From Gudongella sp964604145 (GTDB lineage Bacteria > Bacillota > Clostridia > Tissierellales > Tissierellaceae), in NCBI GenBank assembly GCA_964604145.1, contig CAZRXS010000060.1, positions 1 to 8,006 on the forward strand: DNA of 8,006 bases, read 5' to 3'. Made by a program: the position numbers and the translations under genes. Each line of letters opens with the position of its first letter. The first letter of the stretch is position 1. Of the stretch, positions 6,163 to 8,006 are shown piece by piece. The notes beneath the pieces were generated by a model that was given only the letters and a program-made list of their open reading frames with translations, searched no databases and had not been told where the DNA came from.

Positions 6163-7540
6163 AATTGCTCTTCACTCCTAAATAAAACTCTTTAAATTCT
6201 CCATTAAGTTTCTTCTCTATAAAAGAAGTCGTATAGTTACCCCTTACAAAATCAAAATCGTGTAGGATCCCATAATGTAATTCTATATTGGTTTCTATTC
6301 CTTCTATTTTTAACTCTTCAAGAGCAGCCCTCATATTTTTAATGGCTTCTAATCTATTTTCTCCCCTTACTATTAACTTACCTATCATAGAATCATAGTA
6401 AGGGCTTACATAGGCATCGTTTTCTATATAAGAGTCAAATCTTATATTAAAACCTCCAGGAATACGGACATTTTCAACTTTACCTGTTGAAGGTAAAAAG
6501 TCTTTAAATATATCCTCCCCATTTATCCTGCATTGGATAGAATGGCCTCTTAATTTAACTTCTTCCTGCTTATAACTAAGTTCCATATTATTGGCTATTC
6601 TAATCTGCTCTTTTACTAAGTCTATTCCTGTAACCATTTCAGTTATAGTATGTTCAACCTGTAGTCTTGTATTCATCTCTAAAAAATAGAACTTCCCATC
6701 CTCATCTACTATAAATTCCACAGTTCCTGCATTGATATACTTAGAAATTTCAGCTATTTTTACTGATATTTCTCCCAGTTCTTTCCTTAAGGATTTATCC
6801 AATCTGGGTGAAGGGCTTTCTTCCAATATCTTTTGATTTTTTCTTTGAATAGAACAATCTCTTTCACCTAAGTGAATTATATTCCCAAAACTATCAGCCA
6901 ATATTTGAATTTCTATATGCCTTGGATTGATAATATACTTTTCCACATATACTTTATCATCAGCAAAAGAAGCCTTGGATTCTGATTTAGAGTTCAAATA
7001 CTCTCTTTCTAGTTCTTCTTCCTTAAAGACGATTCGCATTCCTCTTCCTCCACCGCCAGAAGAAGCCTTTATAATAATAGGATAGCCTATCTGTTTACAG
7101 ATTTTCTTTAATTCTTCAACATCATCTACATTGCCATTGGAACCTGGCACAACTGGGATATTATTTTCCACCATAAGCTCTCTAGCCTTTGATTTGTTTC
7201 CCATAAGTTCTATGGTTTCCTCCTTAGGCCCAATAAATATCAAGCCTGATTTATTTACTAAATCCACAAATTCTGCATTCTCAGATAAAAATCCATATCC
7301 AGGATGAATAGCCTCTGCTTTAGTTAGCAAAGCTGTATTTATTATTGCTGGTATATTTAAATAACTTTCACTAGCTTTCCCTGGTCCTATGCATATAGAA
7401 TTTGTTGCTAATTTAACATGAAGACTATCCCTATCTTCAGTAGAATATACGGCTACAGTCTCAATATCCATTTGGTGGCAAGCCCTTATAATTCTTACCG
7501 CTATTTCTCCTCTATTTGCTATAAGTATTCTCTTAAACAT
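6146..7540 (-). CDS. accC: Acetyl-CoA carboxylase biotin carboxylase subunit
   Basis: The protein has 464 residues against about 449 in E. coli. The domains run in the usual order: an N-terminal carboxylase domain with ILIANRGEIAVRIIRA (5-20) and HPGYGFLSEN (79-88), an ATP-grasp domain with the Gly-rich loop KASSGGGGRGMRI (158-170), and the C-terminal biotin-carboxylase domain. Catalytic positions align with E. coli numbering: E288, N290, R292, Q294, V295, E296 and R338 (FLEMNTRLQVEH, CRIN). The nucleotide-binding block is QRKNQKILEE (232-241), with Asn where E. coli has His236; my recollection is that related acyl-CoA carboxylases often have Asn there too. The enzyme carboxylates biotin on AccB using ATP and bicarbonate. 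ATG 7540 overlaps the end of accB by eight bases. No fabZ separates it from accB, unlike in many clostridial fatty-acid clusters. Confidence 0.97.
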   Translation of the reverse strand: MFKRILIANRGEIAVRIIRACHQMDIETVAVYSTEDRDSLHVKLATNSICIGPGKASESYLNIPAIINTALLTKAEAIHPGYGFLSENAEFVDLVNKSGLIFIGPKEETIELMGNKSKARELMVENNIPVVPGSNGNVDDVEELKKICKQIGYPIIIKASSGGGGRGMRIVFKEEELEREYLNSKSESKASFADDKVYVEKYIINPRHIEIQILADSFGNIIHLGERDCSIQRKNQKILEESPSPRLDKSLRKELGEISVKIAEISKYINAGTVEFIVDEDGKFYFLEMNTRLQVEHTITEMVTGIDLVKEQIRIANNMELSYKQEEVKLRGHSIQCRINGEDIFKDFLPSTGKVENVRIPGGFNIRFDSYIENDAYVSPYYDSMIGKLIVRGENRLEAIKNMRAALEELKIEGIETNIELHYGILHDFDFVRGNYTTSFIEKKLNGEFKEFYLGVKSNYETNQ

Positions 7541-7955
7541 CTTCTTTAATCTCCATAATTACATCATCATATTGCACCAAATCTTCATTTTGAAAGTTAA
7601 TCTTATTTATAATTCCAGAGACAGGAGCCTTTATTTCATTTATCATTTTCATAGCCTCTAATATACAAATAATATCACCCTTCTCTACAGAATCTCCCAA
7701 TTTTACAAAAGCTTCTGATTCTGGAGAAGCAGCTTCATAATAAACCCCCACTAAGGGAGATTTTACTTTATAGCCTTTTATCTCTTCAACTAGAGCATCT
7801 TCCTGAACCATTTTCTCTTCCTTTATATCCACCGATTTATATTCTTGTTTTCCCTTCTCCATCTCTAAAACAAATTCATCTTTTTTGATAATCAATTTAT
7901 TTAAATTTTTTTTTGAAAATACATCTATAATTTCGATAATCTCATTTTTATCCAT
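7533..7955 (-). CDS. accB: Biotin carboxyl carrier protein of acetyl-CoA carboxylase
   Basis: The 140-residue protein carries the biotinylation motif EAMKM (lysine 103) in a C-terminal biotinyl domain (about 62-140). The AccB-specific 'thumb' insertion (ASPESEAF, about 76-83) distinguishes it from biotin domains of other carboxylases. The N-terminal helix MDKNEIIEIIDVFSKKNLNKL matches the usual AccB start, and the linker is Lys/Glu-rich rather than the Pro/Ala-rich linker of E. coli. I place the start at ATG 7955 because the family begins there. A TTG at 7982 would add nine residues with no family support and sits about 11 bases from the AGGAGAG site. ATG 7955 has no good Shine-Dalgarno of its own, so it may rely on coupling to an upstream frame that stops at 7957. 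It is the first acc gene in this window; the operon probably extends further upstream. Confidence 0.94.
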   Translation of the reverse strand: MDKNEIIEIIDVFSKKNLNKLIIKKDEFVLEMEKGKQEYKSVDIKEEKMVQEDALVEEIKGYKVKSPLVGVYYEAASPESEAFVKLGDSVEKGDIICILEAMKMINEIKAPVSGIINKINFQNEDLVQYDDVIMEIKEDV

Positions 7956-7956
7956 A

Positions 7957-8006
7957 TTAATCTTGTATGATACAGTCAACAACTATGATCATACTCTCCT
8001 TGTATA
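7957..8006 (-). other. accB upstream region: Shine-Dalgarno, 11-codon frame and end of a possible upstream gene
   Basis: On the minus strand AGGAGAG (8000-7994) is followed three bases after AGGAG by ATG 7992. This opens an 11-codon frame (MIIVVDCIIQD) that ends at TAA 7959-7957, one base before accB. Another frame runs in from the edge and stops at TGA 7991-7989, overlapping that ATG as ATGA. Either frame could be the tail of the upstream gene of the operon. A perfect 10-bp palindrome, TATGATCATA, lies at 7984-7993. Too little sequence is present to decide between leader peptide, gene end and operator. Confidence 0.4.

Noticed and set aside
5981..6181. Plus-strand open frame of 66 codons
   Set aside because: It is antisense to the start of accD and the end of accC, both strongly conserved genes.

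Overview
The window is AT-rich and carries compact, strongly Shine-Dalgarno-led genes. Its stand-alone AccA, AccB, AccC and AccD subunits and a MarR-type regulator attached to the acc genes point to a low-GC Gram-positive bacterium of the Clostridia or Tissierellia type. This is inferred from gene content and codon bias only; no rRNA or tRNA is present to confirm it.

Left part (1-1010). An AT-rich gene-free stretch (1-257) appears to hold divergent promoters. One serves a gene whose Shine-Dalgarno lies at the left edge and whose body is outside the window. The other serves a plus-strand TIM-barrel protein of unknown function (267-935). A 28-bp perfect inverted repeat (952-1008) closes that gene and also faces the end of the convergent hflC gene, so it is probably a bidirectional terminator.

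Middle part (1020-3706, minus strand). hflK and hflC overlap by 14 bases and encode the two SPFH-domain membrane proteins of the HflKC complex. Upstream of them, in the same direction, is a HAD-family phosphatase resembling MtnX. The gap at 3707-3850 carries a minus-strand promoter for the phosphatase and a spaced direct repeat. It also carries a curious plus-strand promoter and Shine-Dalgarno that lead into no recognisable gene.

Right part (3851-8006, minus strand). accB, accC, accD and accA lie head to tail with overlaps or a 4-base gap, followed 41 bases later by a FabT-like MarR regulator and an intrinsic terminator that contains the regulator's stop codon. Together the four acc genes make the complete acetyl-CoA carboxylase, which supplies malonyl-CoA for fatty-acid synthesis. 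The regulator is probably the lipid-responsive repressor of the fatty-acid genes. The operon probably continues upstream beyond the right edge (fab genes expected, not seen).

I found no mobile element, CRISPR array, RNA gene or clearly novel multi-gene system. The most interesting points are the distal position of the FabT-like regulator, the empty plus-strand expression signals at 3767-3856, the accB leader, and the uncharacterised TIM-barrel protein.
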